Source of the DNA: Pseudarcicella hirudinis
GTDB lineage: Bacteria; Bacteroidota; Bacteroidia; Cytophagales; Spirosomataceae
NCBI RefSeq assembly: GCF_900115665.1
Contig: NZ_FOXH01000005.1
Coordinates: forward strand, 1 to 64,000
Direction of reading: 5' to 3'
Length of the DNA stretch: 64,000 nt
Below the pieces are notes generated by a model, which worked only from the letters and a program-made list of their open reading frames with translations, had not been told where the DNA came from and did no database searches. Numbering within the stretch: the stretch's first letter is position 1; each line of letters opens with the position of its first letter. Of this stretch, positions 53,144-61,613 are shown one piece after another. Made by a program: the position numbers and the translations under genes.

Positions 53144-53337
53144 AAAATTCAGGATTTAATATGTTAAATTTTGTCTGAGGAATTATTTATTCTGATAAGA
53201 TAAGTTATAATTATCAGACAAGAGAAGCAAGGTCTGACCGTTTTAAGTTTCAGGAAAAAACAAAAAAGAGGCAAAATTTTAATTAAAAATATAAACCATG
53301 TGCCTTATGTGTCCACCATCTCTATGCGATCACTAAC

Positions 53338-53442
53338 CTACCTATGTGCCCGATGTTCCTATCTACCTATGTGCCCTTTGTTCCTATGTGGTTACATCTA
53401 ACCTACCTATGTGCCCTATGTTCCTATGTGGTTACATCTAAC
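53338..53442. repeat. 40-bp tandem repeat, 2.6 copies
   Basis: Unit starts CTACCTATGTGCCC and ends GGTTACATCTAAC. Two full copies (53363-53402 and 53403-53442) differ at one base; a 25-bp partial copy precedes them at 53338-53362. It lies in the 422-bp spacer (53144-53565) between the oxidoreductase start and the susD stop. No ORF of note crosses it. Copy number may vary by slippage. Confidence 0.9.
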
Positions 53443-53460
53443 CCATATACCTGTGATTAC

Positions 53461-53493
53461 AAAAAATTCCACCTGACGAGTGCCAGGTGGAAT
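53461..53493 (-). terminator. Terminator of the susCD operon
   Basis: Stem ATTCCACCTG / CAGGTGGAAT with an eight-base loop, followed on the minus strand by TTTTT, 73 bp after the susD stop. Confidence 0.8.
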
Positions 53494-53565
53494 CTAACCA
53501 AATTATCCTATGAATATAAATATCAGAGCATAAACACATTATACTTCTGACACCTCAAAAAATTA

Positions 53566-55182
53566 TCAGTATCCCAGGTTTTGCTTCAAGGCGGAGTTTA
53601 CCGTCAAGGCAGAAGTTGGGATAGGGAAAATTCTGCGGTTCGGGTTTGAGTCTTTTTTAAAGCCCCAGCTTCCTTCGTATTTACCAAAACGAATCATGTC
53701 ATTTCTGTGCCAGGTCTCAGAAGCAAATTCACGGTTTCTTTCCTGATACAAATCATCCAGTGAAAGTGTTGTCAGACTTGGGGAGGTTGTTCTGTTTGAT
53801 CTCAAAAGATTTGTCAATGATAAGGCTGTATGTCCCATAGTTGGTGAACCACCTCTCAAAATAGCCTCAGCTTTCATCAAAATAATGTCAGAATAACGGA
53901 AAACAGGAACGTCGTTATTCTGGTTTCTGTTCGTTGAAGTATTATCAGGATAGAATTTGATGTTTCTGTAACCCATATTCCAAGCTATTTCATCATTACC
54001 ACAGTCAAATGCAGTAGCATCCTGTCTCAACACAATATCGGGCGTCAGGTTCACCTGATAAGTATAAGTGGCTGATCCGTCAGAACCAGTATAAGTCTGG
54101 TCATAACCTTTTTTAGTAGTAGTAACAGTAACAGGAGTTACTCCATCATTCATGAACAGTAATCCGGTAAGCCATTGTTTATTTCTGATATCATTCGGGT
54201 CATTGAAATTGGCATAAAACTCCGGTAAAGTACTTTCAGGTGCACTTGGCGTAAAAGGTAAACCGAATTTCTTTGTGGCCGAACGCGGAACATCATAACG
54301 CGCATGATACATAAATCCATTTAGTCCGTAAGCAGAAGTGGCAGCAGGGTCATAAGGAATAGCAAAGATAAATTCCTTCATCTGAGGGCCATTGTTCGGA
54401 TAAAACATCTGGAGATAAGAGCTTCTTGGCTCCAGAGAATATAATCCTGAATTGATCACACTATCACAGGCTGCGATACAATCATTATTGCGTTGTGTTC
54501 CGGTATAATATTCAGCATTTACATACATTTTTGCCAGTAATGCAAAAGCAGTGTATTTATTGGCTCTCCCATAAGTAGTTATTCCCGAAGCACGGCTCAA
54601 ATATGGCAAAGCTTCTTTGACTTCTTTCTCAATAAATTTAAAAACATCAGCTCTTGGCAAATTCGGGTGCGGAGAAAAATCACCGTATGTGGTATCTATC
54701 GGCACATTTCCGTACAAATCCATCATCATGTAATAGCTAAGCGCTCTTACCATTTTCAATTCCGCTAAATTGGTTTGCTTAGCGGTACCGGCAGGAATCG
54801 TTAGATTCAGGATTGACAATGCCTGATTGGTTGCTCCGATCGTTGTAGATAACCAGTTCCAGCAGCCATTTGTCCAACCATGATCTTTAGTCCAGCTATG
54901 ATAATGCAGCATCTGATAATTTTGGTTATCATACCAGTTTCCACCTCTGGCAGGTAAAATAGCCTCATCTGTACTCAACGACTGCATAAACCAGTAATCG
55001 AGTGAGAAGTTCCCGCGGAGAGCCGTATAAGCCGGACCAGAAGCCTGAATAAATTGAGTTGAGTTCTGCGGAAAAATATCTGGCGTAAGCGAAGTCGTCA
55101 CAGGTACGTCCAGGTCATGACATCCTGTCATAACAGACACGAGTAACCCGAAGATGCCGAAATTTAAAAGTATTTTTTTCAT
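53566..55182 (-). CDS. SusD/RagB-like nutrient-binding outer-membrane lipoprotein
   Basis: 538 residues. Lipoprotein signal with lipobox VMTGC (Cys21), then HDLDVPVTTSLTPDIFPQ. The SusD fold of helical TPR-like pairs is indicated by NLAELKMVRALSYYMMMDLY, GNVPIDT and RANKYTAFALLAKMYVNAEY. The C-terminus matches the usual end (RFGKYEGSWGFKKDSNPNRR, IFPIPTSALTVNSALKQNLG). SusD covers the SusC barrel as a lid and captures the substrate, commonly a glycan or peptide. It follows the SusC gene by 27 bp. No glycoside hydrolase, protease or sulfatase gene sits beside the pair, so the substrate cannot be guessed. Confidence 0.95.
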   Translation of the reverse strand: MKKILLNFGIFGLLVSVMTGCHDLDVPVTTSLTPDIFPQNSTQFIQASGPAYTALRGNFSLDYWFMQSLSTDEAILPARGGNWYDNQNYQMLHYHSWTKDHGWTNGCWNWLSTTIGATNQALSILNLTIPAGTAKQTNLAELKMVRALSYYMMMDLYGNVPIDTTYGDFSPHPNLPRADVFKFIEKEVKEALPYLSRASGITTYGRANKYTAFALLAKMYVNAEYYTGTQRNNDCIAACDSVINSGLYSLEPRSSYLQMFYPNNGPQMKEFIFAIPYDPAATSAYGLNGFMYHARYDVPRSATKKFGLPFTPSAPESTLPEFYANFNDPNDIRNKQWLTGLLFMNDGVTPVTVTTTKKGYDQTYTGSDGSATYTYQVNLTPDIVLRQDATAFDCGNDEIAWNMGYRNIKFYPDNTSTNRNQNNDVPVFRYSDIILMKAEAILRGGSPTMGHTALSLTNLLRSNRTTSPSLTTLSLDDLYQERNREFASETWHRNDMIRFGKYEGSWGFKKDSNPNRRIFPIPTSALTVNSALKQNLGY

Positions 55183-55209
55183 GATAATATCTTTTCTGAT
55201 GATTGATTT

Positions 55210-58200
55210 TTAGAATGATAAATTAACCCCAAATAAAATGGTACGGGTTTTCGGATAGAAGTTATTCGAATCTACGCCCGGAGCTATACCACCCTGATTC
55301 ACCTCAGGATCTATTCCTTTGTAACCTGTAATAATAAATGCATTGTTTACTGAGGCATAAACTCTCAGTGTTTTCACATATTGATTGAATTTTTTGAAAG
55401 TATATCCAAGCGTTGCGTTGTCAAGACGGACATAACTTCCATCTTCGATGAAGCGGGATGAATATTTATAAGCATTTACATCTTTCACAGACTCATCTGC
55501 TACTTCTGTCAGAATATTACTGTATTGAGCAGTACTCGGTCTGAACAAATCCGCACGGGTTGCATTGAAAATTTTGTTTCCAAAAACGCCTCTTATGAAT
55601 ACATTCATGTCAAAATTGCCTAATCTGAATGTGTTGGTCCAGCCTAACAACAATTTTGGCTGCGGATCACCCATATACTTGTAGTCAACACCAATTGCCG
55701 GAGTAGTAGTAAGTTTACCGTTGCGGTCCAGATATTGAGAAACACCATTTTCATTTTTGCCGGCATATTCTAAAGTAAAGAACTGGCCAAGCGGCATTCC
55801 GGCTTTAAGAATCTGCAAAGAACTACCGGTTTGTCCTCCTCCTTCCGGTTGTGTGATTCTCACAGAGTCTCCGCCGATGAATAAGGGGTTAGTCAGGCTG
55901 GTAATTTTATTGGCATTATGTGCCAGGTTGATACTGGTTGTCCAGGAGAAATTACCCGTTTTAACAGGTGTTGCCCCTAAAGTAAGTTCAATACCTTTGT
56001 TATTCATACTACCACCGTTGGCAGTAATATTACCAACCGGAACCAGAATCGGGTCAACTTTATATCCGTAGATCATTCCGGTAGTGTTTTTATCATACAC
56101 CTCAATTGAACCATTCAATTTTCCTTTCAGGATAGTGAAGTCAACCCCTAAGTTCGTAGTAGCTGTTTTTTCCCACTGCAAATTCGGGTTCGTAGCCTGT
56201 ACCGGTCCGTATGAAGCAGTCTGCACTCCATTATAATAGTATGTTCCCAAACTACCTGATATAAATTGAGCTGTATAGGCATTAAAACCTGAAGAGTTAC
56301 CAGTCACACCATAACTCGCTCTGAGTTTCAAATCGGTAAAAATGTCCTGATTCTGCATAAAACCTTCCTGATTTATTCTCCATGCTACGCCGACAGAGGG
56401 GAAATAACCCCATTGATTATTCGCTCCGAAAACTGAACTGCCATCTCTTCTGATAGAACCCTGAAAGAGATATTTATCCTTGTAATTATAGTTTAATCTG
56501 GCAAAATCAGAAATCAATCGGGTTTCCTGATACACACCATCCGGGCCAAAATTCACTCTGTAAGAAGGAATAGCATACGGATTACTTAGTGCGAAGTTGT
56601 TATAACCGATATTGTCAACCGGGAAATTGGTACTTGAAGCCTGGAATCCGTCTCCGAAGACATTACCCTGCCATGAATATCCGATCACAGCATTAATCGA
56701 GTGATCACCAAATTCTCTGTTCCATGTCAGGAATGTTTCAAGAATTTTGCTGGTGTTCTGGTAAGTATTTCTCAAAGCAGAACCATTCGTACCGAAGTTC
56801 AGGATTGAGTGTACCGCAGGAGGCTCAGGGTTGTTATAAAAGTTTGCGCTGTTGTATTGTGTATAGTAACTGTCGTAAGACTCTCCATGCAATGAGGTAG
56901 AGTTCTGATAGGAAAGATTCAAATCATATGTTAAACCAAATGGTAATTTAATCTGCGTTTTAAACGCTCCGATCAGGTTATTCGTCTTGGTGTTATCCTT
57001 GGCATGATTTACCATTGCTACCGGGTTAAAATACCCGGTGTTGGTAAAGTTCTCATAATAAGAACCATCTGCATTCAGGATTGGAGAAACGGGTAAGTGG
57101 TTCACGCTCTGCAACAAAACGTTATTTCTCAATGGAACGTTATCTGCACTGCTATTGGAATTTGTCACAAACAGGCCGAATTTCACTTTATCATTCAGGG
57201 CATACTGCTCAATGGCCAGACGTGCTATTACTCTCGTCAATGCACTTGACTGAAGAATACCTTGTTTTTCTACATAGTTGATACTTGCGCTGTAAGTCCC
57301 GTGATCAGAACCTCCGCTGAAAGAGATATTGTGGTTGTGTGAAGTTGCGGTACTTTTCTGTGCAGAAGTCTGCCAGTTAGTATCAGCACCTAAGTCATCT
57401 TTCGGAGAAAATGATTGTCCGTTTTTCGCCAGAAAGCTTCTCAATTGGCTGGCATCCATCATTTTCAATTGATTTGACACATTTTCCAAACCAACATATC
57501 CGTGATATGTTACCTGCATTTCTCCTTTTTTACCTCTCTTTGTGGTAACCATAATTACCCCGTTGGCTGCACGGTTTCCATAAATAGCAGTAGCAGCAGC
57601 ATCTTTTAATACTTCAATTGAAGCGACATCGTCCGGAGCGATGGTTGAAATATCTGCTCCCGGTACGCCATCAATTACATAAAAAGGCCCTTGCGAGCTG
57701 TTAAGCGTGGAAGCTCCTCTCAACACTACAGCTGCAGGTCTGTTAGGATCCCCACTGGCAGAGATATTCAGGCCCGGAACCTTTCCCTGCATCAACTGAC
57801 CTACATCGGTAATAGCACCTCTGTTCAGATCTTCAGGTTTTACCGTAGTAATGGCACTGATGAGGTTCTTTCTTGACTGGGTACCGTAACCTACAACGAT
57901 TACCTCATTCAAAGCTTTGGTATCAGTTACCAGACTTACATTAATCACCCCACGGTTATTTACCTGTACTTTCTGGGTGATATAACCCACATAGGTAAAA
58001 ATCAATACCCCATCTGATGGAGCTTTAATTTTAAATTCACCATTCACATTAGTAGAGGTTCCGGTTTTACTTCCTTCTACTAAAATATTCACACCTGGCA
58101 ATCCTTCATTGCCACCCTCAGTAACTACCTTTCCTGTGATCTCAATTTCTTTCAGAAAATTGCCGGAAAGTTTAAAATTTTCGCCCCCGTTACCCTCCGA

Positions 58201-58308
58201 AACCGGATTTGAATTGCTCCTGGCGTAAAGACTATTTGCCAGAAGAATTTGAATCAGAAAGTAGCAAATTGTTGCTCCGCCGATCTTGCAAATAAAAGTG
58301 TTTTTCAT
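55210..58308 (-). CDS. SusC/RagA-like TonB-dependent outer-membrane transporter
   Basis: 1,032 residues, signal peptide about 1-29 (ending LYARS). A CarboxypepD_reg-like domain (about 55-130; VVTEGGNEGLPGVNILVEGS) is followed by a TonB-box-like stretch and plug (about 138-245; NEVIVVGYGTQSRKNLISAI, FYVIDGVPGADISTIAPDDV, IEVLKDAAATAIYGNRAANG), then a long beta-barrel ending TRTILFGVNLSF with a terminal aromatic residue. SusC imports oligomers captured by SusD using TonB energy. Two LacI-type operators overlap and precede a promoter-like pair about 115-175 bp upstream. That points to control by a LacI-family repressor rather than by an anti-sigma or hybrid two-component system, none of which is encoded nearby. 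Confidence 0.96.
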   Translation of the reverse strand: MKNTFICKIGGATICYFLIQILLANSLYARSNSNPVSEGNGGENFKLSGNFLKEIEITGKVVTEGGNEGLPGVNILVEGSKTGTSTNVNGEFKIKAPSDGVLIFTYVGYITQKVQVNNRGVINVSLVTDTKALNEVIVVGYGTQSRKNLISAITTVKPEDLNRGAITDVGQLMQGKVPGLNISASGDPNRPAAVVLRGASTLNSSQGPFYVIDGVPGADISTIAPDDVASIEVLKDAAATAIYGNRAANGVIMVTTKRGKKGEMQVTYHGYVGLENVSNQLKMMDASQLRSFLAKNGQSFSPKDDLGADTNWQTSAQKSTATSHNHNISFSGGSDHGTYSASINYVEKQGILQSSALTRVIARLAIEQYALNDKVKFGLFVTNSNSSADNVPLRNNVLLQSVNHLPVSPILNADGSYYENFTNTGYFNPVAMVNHAKDNTKTNNLIGAFKTQIKLPFGLTYDLNLSYQNSTSLHGESYDSYYTQYNSANFYNNPEPPAVHSILNFGTNGSALRNTYQNTSKILETFLTWNREFGDHSINAVIGYSWQGNVFGDGFQASSTNFPVDNIGYNNFALSNPYAIPSYRVNFGPDGVYQETRLISDFARLNYNYKDKYLFQGSIRRDGSSVFGANNQWGYFPSVGVAWRINQEGFMQNQDIFTDLKLRASYGVTGNSSGFNAYTAQFISGSLGTYYYNGVQTASYGPVQATNPNLQWEKTATTNLGVDFTILKGKLNGSIEVYDKNTTGMIYGYKVDPILVPVGNITANGGSMNNKGIELTLGATPVKTGNFSWTTSINLAHNANKITSLTNPLFIGGDSVRITQPEGGGQTGSSLQILKAGMPLGQFFTLEYAGKNENGVSQYLDRNGKLTTTPAIGVDYKYMGDPQPKLLLGWTNTFRLGNFDMNVFIRGVFGNKIFNATRADLFRPSTAQYSNILTEVADESVKDVNAYKYSSRFIEDGSYVRLDNATLGYTFKKFNQYVKTLRVYASVNNAFIITGYKGIDPEVNQGGIAPGVDSNNFYPKTRTILFGVNLSF

Positions 58309-58422
58309 AAAATCTGAATTTTTGTTTGGACAATAATTGAAGGTTAGTTTCTCATGGTTAGATTTCAGGACTTTCCTAAATATTTAAATTCCGAAGACAA
58401 ATTAGGTTATTGATTTTTTAAT

Positions 58423-58455
58423 AAAAAGTATAGAAATCTTCCTATTTAGATGCAA
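58423..58455 (-). promoter_or_regulatory. Candidate susC promoter (TTG, N22, TACTTTTT)
   Basis: On the minus strand a TTG (58453-58455) and TACTTTTT (58423-58430, one mismatch to TAnnTTTG) are 22 bp apart, about 120 bp before the susC ATG. The -33 TTG is inside operator 1. Confidence 0.45.
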
Positions 58456-58464
58456 GCGTTTGCA
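58451..58464. promoter_or_regulatory. LacI-family operator 1
   Basis: TGCAAGCGTTTGCA differs by one base from the symmetric TGCAAACGTTTGCA recognised by LacI/GalR/CcpA-type regulators, with the central CG typical of the family. It overlaps the -33 element of the candidate susC promoter, fitting repression. Confidence 0.75.
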
Positions 58465-58470
58465 ATTTTT

Positions 58471-58484
58471 TGCAAACGTTTGAA
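58471..58484. promoter_or_regulatory. LacI-family operator 2
   Basis: TGCAAACGTTTGAA, one base from the symmetric consensus and exactly 20 bp from operator 1, about two helical turns, so both dimers could bind the same face. The rest of the 457-bp spacer (58309-58765) is AT-rich with no ORF. Confidence 0.75.
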
Positions 58485-58765
58485 AAAATGGAAAGAATTT
58501 ACGATTCGATTTTATGATAGAACAGTATAAACCAGATTTGACGTTATTTCCGCAAATTTCCGGCAATTATCGCAAATTTTCATGGCTCTTTACGACGTAA
58601 AATCTAACCTGAAACGGAATAAAACTATAAAAAACTGAGTAGAACTTAAGTCCGGAAAAAGCCCGTTCAGAAGAGTGCTCCTAAAGGAAAACCAGGAGAG
58701 GAGAACAGCAGATTTTCTGCTGAAGAAGGAAGGTCTTTATGGCAGTTTAATTATATAAATAAGGA

Positions 58766-59182
58766 TCAGAGATCTGATCCGAATTCGGACAAAATATTCT
58801 TTATTGAATTGATAAGTCCGGTGAATTCCCGGGGAGGATTAGAATCATCAAACATTACGGAAGAATAGGTTTTCTTTTCCGTTCTGATGGTGATTTGGGT
58901 CATGAAAGCAGCATCAACCTGCTGTTTATCTGATTCACCTTTTATACTGCTTATTTTTCCGGGAGGTAATTTTGCAGCAGCATTAAACACTTTTTTCCAT
59001 TGAGCATCTTTTAAATGAAATGTTTTTACCTCCTCATTTAAAGAATAGAGCATTTTACTCTTGTCAATCACTATTATTTTACTGGTTCCCCTTGTTTTAA
59101 AGGAGATTTCAACCGACAGAATATTTCCGTTTTCAGCTTTCAGGGTAAACAGAAGTAAACAGGTTAATAACAAGGTTTTCAT
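58766..59182 (-). CDS. Hypothetical secreted protein
   Basis: 138 residues with a short signal peptide (MKTLLLTCLLLFTLKAENG). The rest contains VEISFKTRGTSKIIVIDKSK, WKKVFNAAAKLPPGKISSIK and PPREFTGLINSIKNILSEFG. I do not recognise a family. The pattern ISFKTRGxxKxIxID followed by IRTEKKTYSSVMFDDSNP suggests a small beta-rich domain, similar to hypothetical Bacteroidota proteins I have seen without function. It has no neighbour on the same strand within 110 bp. A GGATCAGA-GA-TCTGATCC palindrome (58763-58780) overlaps its stop codon. Confidence 0.7.
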   Translation of the reverse strand: MKTLLLTCLLLFTLKAENGNILSVEISFKTRGTSKIIVIDKSKMLYSLNEEVKTFHLKDAQWKKVFNAAAKLPPGKISSIKGESDKQQVDAAFMTQITIRTEKKTYSSVMFDDSNPPREFTGLINSIKNILSEFGSDL

Positions 59183-59233
59183 AATTTTCAGTATAATGAG
59201 GTAAATTTAAACGAAACGCCTTCATATATAACA

Positions 59234-59273
59234 GCAAGATTGCACCGGTAATTAATATCTGATGCAATCTTGC
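59234..59273 (-). terminator. Hairpin downstream of the M43 metalloprotease gene
   Basis: Perfect 11-bp stem GCAAGATTGCA / TGCAATCTTGC with an 18-base loop, 21 bp after the stop, no long T-run. It may also protect the 3' end. Confidence 0.6.
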
Positions 59274-59294
59274 CGGATATGCTACCCAATTATT

Positions 59295-60290
59295 TTAAGG
59301 ATTAAAGCTGGCTCGCGCTCCGCCTGCCTGAAATATCGCTCTGGTTCTGGTTTTTTGTCCGGCTGTAAACATAAACATACAAGCATCATTTACATAATCC
59401 ATGTAGTTCATAAACAAATCCCCGTTAGCACCATTGCTGCAGGTAACATGCGGGAAAGCAGGACAGCCAAAATTTGAGGTTTGCTGAGTAGGCGTATCGG
59501 CTACTAAATCATTACCGCAATTGGAATCGCCCCAGATATGACGAAGATTCAGCCAGTGGCCGATTTCATGTGTTGCCGTTCTGCCTTTATCGAAAGGAGC
59601 CGTAACACTTCCGGTATTACCAAAATAAGTCGGAGAAATCACTACACCGTCAGTGGCAGGAGCTCCACCCGGAAACTGTGCATATCCCAGTATTCCTCCT
59701 CCGATATTACAAACCCAGATATTAAGGTTTGTGGTAGGGCTGGTAGCATCAATTCCTCCGCTGGAAGAGCTTTTCATGGCATCAGCAGTGCCCCAGGAAG
59801 TTTTGCTGGATTGTTTTCTCACGACTCCTGCCAGGACAAATTTCAGTTCAAAATTAGAAACCAGGGGAGCAAACGGTGTGGGGGTAAGACTTACATCGGT
59901 ATTAGTTGCTGAAAAGTCTTTATTGAGCACATCTATCTGCGATTGGATCTGAGCCTGACTTATATTCTGGGCAGCAGTTTTATATATTACATTTACCACA
60001 ACAGGTATGGTAATCGTCCCGGTCAGCCCTACCCTGCTGCTTTTTTGTTTAACAGCAAAGTTATAGGTCTGTCTCTCAATTTCATCCATTCTCTGCTGAA
60101 GCGAAGCATCAGCTTTCAATTGAGTATTAAATACATCCATTGTGGCACAGCCTCTTGGATTTGTACTTAAAGAAGATACGGCATCTGTTTGTTTCGGAGA
60201 TTCATTTTGTTCTTCAAGCTTCACATCAGAACAGGACACTGCGAAAAAAGTAAGCGCAGAGAGTCCAAGGGTAGTCAATTTTGATTTCAT
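59295..60290 (-). CDS. M43-family (pappalysin/cytophagalysin-like) zinc metalloprotease, lipoprotein
   Basis: 331 residues from the ATG at 60290; an extra 14 residues from 60332 would disrupt the signal peptide. The signal ends in a lipobox-like FFAVSC, so Cys20 should be lipidated. The catalytic zinc site is HEIGHWLNLRH (about 238-250), exactly the HExxHxxGxxH-type metzincin motif with N in place of G, and FMNYMDYVND supplies the Met-turn. Upstream, VVNVIYKTAAQNISQAQIQ and QIDVLNKDFSATNTD match M43 proteins, and NLNIWVCNIGGGILGYAQFP completes the domain. It has no T9SS tail and no repeats; the length is that of a bare catalytic domain. Likely an envelope or surface peptidase. Confidence 0.9.
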   Translation of the reverse strand: MKSKLTTLGLSALTFFAVSCSDVKLEEQNESPKQTDAVSSLSTNPRGCATMDVFNTQLKADASLQQRMDEIERQTYNFAVKQKSSRVGLTGTITIPVVVNVIYKTAAQNISQAQIQSQIDVLNKDFSATNTDVSLTPTPFAPLVSNFELKFVLAGVVRKQSSKTSWGTADAMKSSSSGGIDATSPTTNLNIWVCNIGGGILGYAQFPGGAPATDGVVISPTYFGNTGSVTAPFDKGRTATHEIGHWLNLRHIWGDSNCGNDLVADTPTQQTSNFGCPAFPHVTCSNGANGDLFMNYMDYVNDACMFMFTAGQKTRTRAIFQAGGARASFNP

Positions 60291-60671
60291 AGAAAAGAGA
60301 AGTTTAATTTGGTTTATTGATAAAGGTAGCATATTGATTACAAATGAATAATTTTTAATATAAAATACAAAATTTTTAACGATTATTTTTTATACAAAAA
60401 TTAATTTTGTGCTTTTTTATTCATATTTCAAGCATTTCAGGATTGACTTCACTCACTCTTTAAACCTCATCAACAACCTTTTTCAAAGAAAATTCTGTCT
60501 TAAGTGGCTTTAAAACCTCTTAAAATTCATTTAAAATCAAATAGTACTTTTCAAATACATCATCATTCAGCAATCTTTTTTTTCCATTCCTCACGCAACC
60601 CCGATTTGGGTATTCTCGTATTAGGCTTCAAATCGCATTAATAAATTTTCAAACTCTTAAATTTTATAATC
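60291..60671. other. 380-bp divergent intergenic region
   Basis: Very AT-rich. TAATTTTG at 60402-60409 matches the -7 consensus on the plus strand but is 260 bp before the next gene and has no TTG partner. No ORF or RNA gene is visible. Confidence 0.35.
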
Positions 60672-61520
60672 ATGAGAAACCAGCGTACCTTATTAACCTC
60701 TATTCTTACCTTTAGCTTTCTGTTGAATATAGCTACAGGTTGCAAAAATGACAGCGCTCAGCCGCAGCCAAGCCAGCCAAGTGTTGATGTTACAGTAAAA
60801 GATTCTTCTTTAGGAAAAGTGCTGACGGACGGAAATGGCAAAACACTCTATTTCTTCACAAAAGATGCAAACGGCACTTCAGTCTGCACCGGTGGATGTA
60901 CGGATACCTGGCCTGTTTTCTCAGTAGATAATCCTCGTCTTGATGCCTCTCTGAATGCAGCAGATTTCAGCTCAATTACCCGTACTGATGGCAAGAAACA
61001 AATTACCTATAAAGGCTGGCCGTTGTATTATTTTAAATCTGATGCCAGTGCCGGAGATGTGAAAGGTGAAAATGTAAACGGTGTATGGTTTGTCGCTAAA
61101 ACATCTTATTCTATCATGTTATCCAACACACAACTGGTTGGAAATGATGGAAAGCAATATACTTCTCAATACAAAGAAGGAACAGGAGACACACAGTATT
61201 TTGTAGATGACTACGGCAAAACATTGTATGCGTTCGCCAAAGACAAGAAAGGTAAAAACAATTATACCAAAGCAGATTTCAGTAACAACGCTACCTGGCC
61301 GATCTATACTACTGATTTAAAGGATGTTCCGTCTAATCTGGATAAAACATTGTTTGGAACTATCAAAGTGCAGGATAAAGTACAACTTACTTATAAAGGC
61401 TGGCCGCTTTATTACTTTGGTCCTGATAATAACTTACGTGGCTCTACTAAGGGTGTAAGTGTTCCTACTCCGGGAGTATGGCCAATTGTTCAAAAAGATT
61501 CTCCGGTTGCTCCTGAATAA
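60672..61520 (+). CDS. COG4315-type repeat lipoprotein
   Basis: 282 residues. Lipobox IATGC (Cys24) after MRNQRTLLTSILTFSFLLNI. Two copies of the secreted COG4315 (Lipoprotein_15-like) domain follow: repeat 1 has GKVLTDGNGKTLYFFTKDAN, CTGGCTDTWPVF, YKGWPLYYFKSDASAGDVKG and NGVWFVA; repeat 2 has DYGKTLYAFAKDKKGKNNYT, NNATWPIYTTDLKDVP, YKGWPLYYFGPDNNLRGSTK and PGVWPIV. The CTGGCTDTWP Cys pair occurs only in the first copy. Function is unknown; relatives sit near redox or electron-transfer genes, so a link to envelope redox is speculative. Expression is probably monocistronic. Confidence 0.87.
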   Translation: MRNQRTLLTSILTFSFLLNIATGCKNDSAQPQPSQPSVDVTVKDSSLGKVLTDGNGKTLYFFTKDANGTSVCTGGCTDTWPVFSVDNPRLDASLNAADFSSITRTDGKKQITYKGWPLYYFKSDASAGDVKGENVNGVWFVAKTSYSIMLSNTQLVGNDGKQYTSQYKEGTGDTQYFVDDYGKTLYAFAKDKKGKNNYTKADFSNNATWPIYTTDLKDVPSNLDKTLFGTIKVQDKVQLTYKGWPLYYFGPDNNLRGSTKGVSVPTPGVWPIVQKDSPVAPE

Positions 61521-61545
61521 TTCAGGACAAGTGTATAAAGTCAGC

Positions 61546-61574
61546 AACCTCCATTTGAATTTCAAAAGGAGGTT
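61546..61574. terminator. Hairpin between convergent lipoprotein and AKR genes
   Basis: Stem AACCTCC / GGAGGTT with inner TTTGAA / TTCAAA pairing. A second small palindrome, TCCTGAATAATTCAGGA (61511-61527), overlaps the lipoprotein stop. T-runs are weak. Confidence 0.5.
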
Positions 61575-61613
61575 ACTGCTCTAATCTTTACTGAATCAAT
61601 CGGATCTGGGAAA

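Noticed and set aside
53338-53442. CRISPR array
   Set aside because: Units are directly abutting without unique spacers and there are no cas genes in the window.
53344-53550. 68-residue plus-strand ORF through the tandem repeats
   Set aside because: It is made of translated 40-bp repeats (CPMFLSTYVPFVPMWL) with no start signal and no family resemblance.
60402-60409. TAATTTTG as promoter of the COG4315 lipoprotein gene
   Set aside because: It is 260 bp upstream with no TTG partner; too weak to list as a feature.
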